DNA of 16,111 bases from positions 1 through 16,111 of the forward strand of contig CANIIN010000010.1 in assembly GCA_947467405.1 (NCBI GenBank). The letters are read 5' to 3'. Numbering within the stretch: the first letter of the stretch is position 1; each line of letters begins with the position of its first letter. A program made the position numbers and the translations under genes. Origin of the DNA: Betaproteobacteria bacterium. GTDB taxonomy: Bacteria; Pseudomonadota; Gammaproteobacteria; Burkholderiales; SG8-39. Of the stretch, positions 14,501 to 16,111 are shown piece after piece. Below the pieces are notes generated by a model that was not told where the DNA came from, did not search any database, and worked only from the letters and a program-made list of their open reading frames with translations.

Positions 14501-14754
14501 AATTCCCCCCCCGTGCTATTCAGCAACAGTATCGAAATTTCGCTTGGTAACAACCTAGGAACACACCACAGAACCAACTCTGCACTTAATTGAGCTCGAT
14601 TACAACGGTATTTCCACGAAGGATAGGGAGTATCCCTTGCCAAACCGCTTCCGGCAGCAGATGTTGCCATTCATGCCGCCGCGCAGGCATGTCAGTGCAA
14701 TCCAGACAGTCTTCACCGCAAAGGGGAATGGAACAGCAGAAGCCGTGACGCAGA
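14501..14754. other. Promoter region of the Slam-like unit
   Basis: About 254 bases, more AT-rich than the surrounding genes, separate the acyl-CoA ligase stop from the Slam-like gene on the same strand. TTGTTA followed 16 bases later by TACTGT is a poor candidate promoter. A weak GGATA/TATCC hairpin (14621-14635) lacks a T run. A run of eight Cs (14505-14512; G8 in the transcript) sits at the ribosome-binding position. I see no convincing gene. Confidence 0.45.
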
Positions 14755-16111
14755 TCAATTCGCTTTGGCAAGCGCGCGCAGCTCATTCTTCAGGACCTTG
14801 CCGGAAGCATTCAACGGGAATGACTGGACAATTTCCACTCTGCGGGGCACCTTGAAATTGGCCATATTGTCGCGCGCCCAGGCGATGACGTCCGCCTCGG
14901 AAAGGTTCGCTCCGGATTTCAGGATGATGAAGGCCTTGCCGACTTCTCCCATCCGTTCGTCCGGAATGCCGATGACTGCGGCCTGCGCGATGCCCGGCAT
15001 CTGCATGAGGCTATTCTCGATCTCGGCGGGATAGCAGTTGAATCCCCCGACGATATACATGTCCTTCAGCCGGTCGGTTATGCGCAGGTCGCCGTCCTCG
15101 TCGAAGTATCCCACGTCCCCGGTATGCAGCCGTCCTTGGCTGTCGATCGCTTGAGCCGTTGCTTCCGGATCATTGAAATAGCCCTGCATGACGAGGTAGC
15201 CCTTGACGACAATCTCCCCGGCCTTGCCCTGCGGGAGCACATTGCCTTCGGGATCGACACAATGGACCTCCAGTCCGGGGATCGGCTTGCCAATGGTTGT
15301 CGCGACCTTTTCCGGCGTGTCGCTCGGCCGCGTGAGGCTGACGATCGCGGTGCATTCCGTGAGCCCGTAACCAATCGTGACGTTCTTGAACCCCAATTCC
15401 GAATACATCTGCCGGACAAGTTCAACGGGGACGGATGCGGCGCCGGTCAGCGCCATGCGCAGGCTTGACAGGTCATATTCCTTGCGACGCGGGTGCGCCA
15501 GCATGGCGTGAAATATCGTCGGAGAACCGGGGATGACACTGATGCGCTCGCGCTCGATCAAAGGCAACATCTGATCCACATCGAAAGTCAGTGCCGGCAG
15601 AATGCGTGCGCCGTAAATGGTGCACGCCAGCCAGCCAGCCTTGTAGCCAAACGAGTGAAAAAACGGCGGAACAACCAGATAATTATCGGTCGATTCGAGT
15701 CCATAGATGCCGGAGAAGCTCTGGTACCCACGGATGTTTTGCTCGTGCGTCAGCAGTGCCCCCTTGGGGCGACCCGTCGTACCGGAAGTGAACATCAGAT
15801 CGGCCACATCGGACGGCTTGACCTGATCGGCGCGCGCCTCCAGTTCCTGGTCCGTGACTAGTGCCCCCTCTGCCAGAAAGTCCTTCCACGAGGTCAAGCC
15901 CGGACCATCGCCTCTTAGCAGGATGATGCGTTCCAGTTCCGGCAGCGCTTCGCCTTTCAGCATCGCCGGGTAGTCCATCCCGAGAAAACCGGTCACGGTA
16001 AACAATATCCGCGCATTGCTGCGCCGGAGAATGTCCGCCGATTCCGAGCCCTTGAAACGCGTATTCAACGGAACCAGGACGGCACCGATGGATTGCAGGC
16101 CCATGGCCGCG
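14755..16111 (-). CDS. Acyl-CoA ligase, FadD3-like (5' end outside window)
   Basis: The frame stays open through the right edge; about 451 residues are present and roughly 50-60 N-terminal ones are missing. It is an ANL-superfamily acid:CoA ligase working through an acyl-adenylate. Visible motifs are the P-loop LMFTSGTTGRPKG, the A5 block GYGLTECTA, the A7-A8 hinge region HTGDVGYFDEDGDLRITDRL then KDMYIVGGFNCYPAEIE, and the C-terminal catalytic Lys in NASGKVLKNEL. The stretches VLVPLNTRFKGSESADIL, FFHSFGYKAGW and GFNCYPAEIE with IGIPDERMGEVGKAF resemble FadD3, which activates the steroid C/D-ring propanoate (HIP). Medium- and branched-chain ligases share many of these blocks, so the substrate is a guess. 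It could be on one transcript with the Slam-like unit, but 260 bases separate them. Confidence 0.85.
   Translation of the reverse strand, partial: AAMGLQSIGAVLVPLNTRFKGSESADILRRSNARILFTVTGFLGMDYPAMLKGEALPELERIILLRGDGPGLTSWKDFLAEGALVTDQELEARADQVKPSDVADLMFTSGTTGRPKGALLTHEQNIRGYQSFSGIYGLESTDNYLVVPPFFHSFGYKAGWLACTIYGARILPALTFDVDQMLPLIERERISVIPGSPTIFHAMLAHPRRKEYDLSSLRMALTGAASVPVELVRQMYSELGFKNVTIGYGLTECTAIVSLTRPSDTPEKVATTIGKPIPGLEVHCVDPEGNVLPQGKAGEIVVKGYLVMQGYFNDPEATAQAIDSQGRLHTGDVGYFDEDGDLRITDRLKDMYIVGGFNCYPAEIENSLMQMPGIAQAAVIGIPDERMGEVGKAFIILKSGANLSEADVIAWARDNMANFKVPRRVEIVQSFPLNASGKVLKNELRALAKAN

Noticed and set aside
14619..14637. Hairpin AAGGATA/TATCC(C)TT downstream of the ligase gene
   Set aside because: It has a bulge, weak A-T pairs and no T run on the minus strand, so it is a poor terminator candidate.
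14586..14786. A 66-codon minus-strand frame with several cysteines (CCSIPLCGEDCLDC)
   Set aside because: It begins inside the 3' end of the acyl-CoA ligase gene in another frame, has no ribosome site and no recognisable family.

Overview
The window looks like chromosomal DNA of a betaproteobacterium, probably in or near the Rhodocyclales/Sterolibacteriaceae; this assignment is inference. The pointers are high GC, an EF-P with arginine at position 32 beside its rhamnosyltransferase EarP (a beta/gamma pairing), TTG/GTG overlapping starts, and several CoA-ester enzymes of the kind found in steroid- and terpenoid-degrading betaproteobacteria. No rRNA, tRNA, CRISPR array, insertion sequence or phage gene is visible.

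Left part (1-5735). A truncated exported secretin-type protein (minus) diverges from an NlpC/P60 lipoprotein hydrolase (plus). A long minus-strand block follows, read right to left: a MESH1-like alarmone hydrolase, a TonB-like protein, EarP (TTG start overlapping the tonB-like stop), then EF-P with its own predicted promoter, then a patatin-like lipoprotein. The first three genes look translationally coupled, which links (p)ppGpp turnover, an envelope energy-transducer-like protein and polyproline translation in one transcript.

Middle (5767-11262). A minus-strand catabolic block contains an ACAD11-like acyl-CoA dehydrogenase overlapping a histidine phosphatase. Downstream of a 317-base gap with a possible promoter come a thiolase-fold protein without the nucleophilic cysteine and its DUF35 zinc-ribbon/OB-fold partner, ended by a strong intrinsic terminator. 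The last two resemble the Ltp2/ChsH2 type of acyl-CoA retro-aldolase. A plus-strand FAD oxidoreductase of the L-2-hydroxyglutarate dehydrogenase family stands alone after a 545-base stretch without a credible gene.

Right part (11305-16111). A two-gene minus-strand unit, closed by a perfect 20-bp palindromic terminator, encodes a TPR plus outer-membrane-barrel protein resembling Slam (type XI secretion) and a 599-residue exported protein with an N-terminal FecR domain, a low-complexity linker, a glycine/serine-rich beta C-terminus and four close cysteine pairs. I read this as a translocator and its cargo, and it is the best candidate here for an undescribed system. The window ends inside an acyl-CoA ligase resembling FadD3, the steroid C/D-ring ligase.
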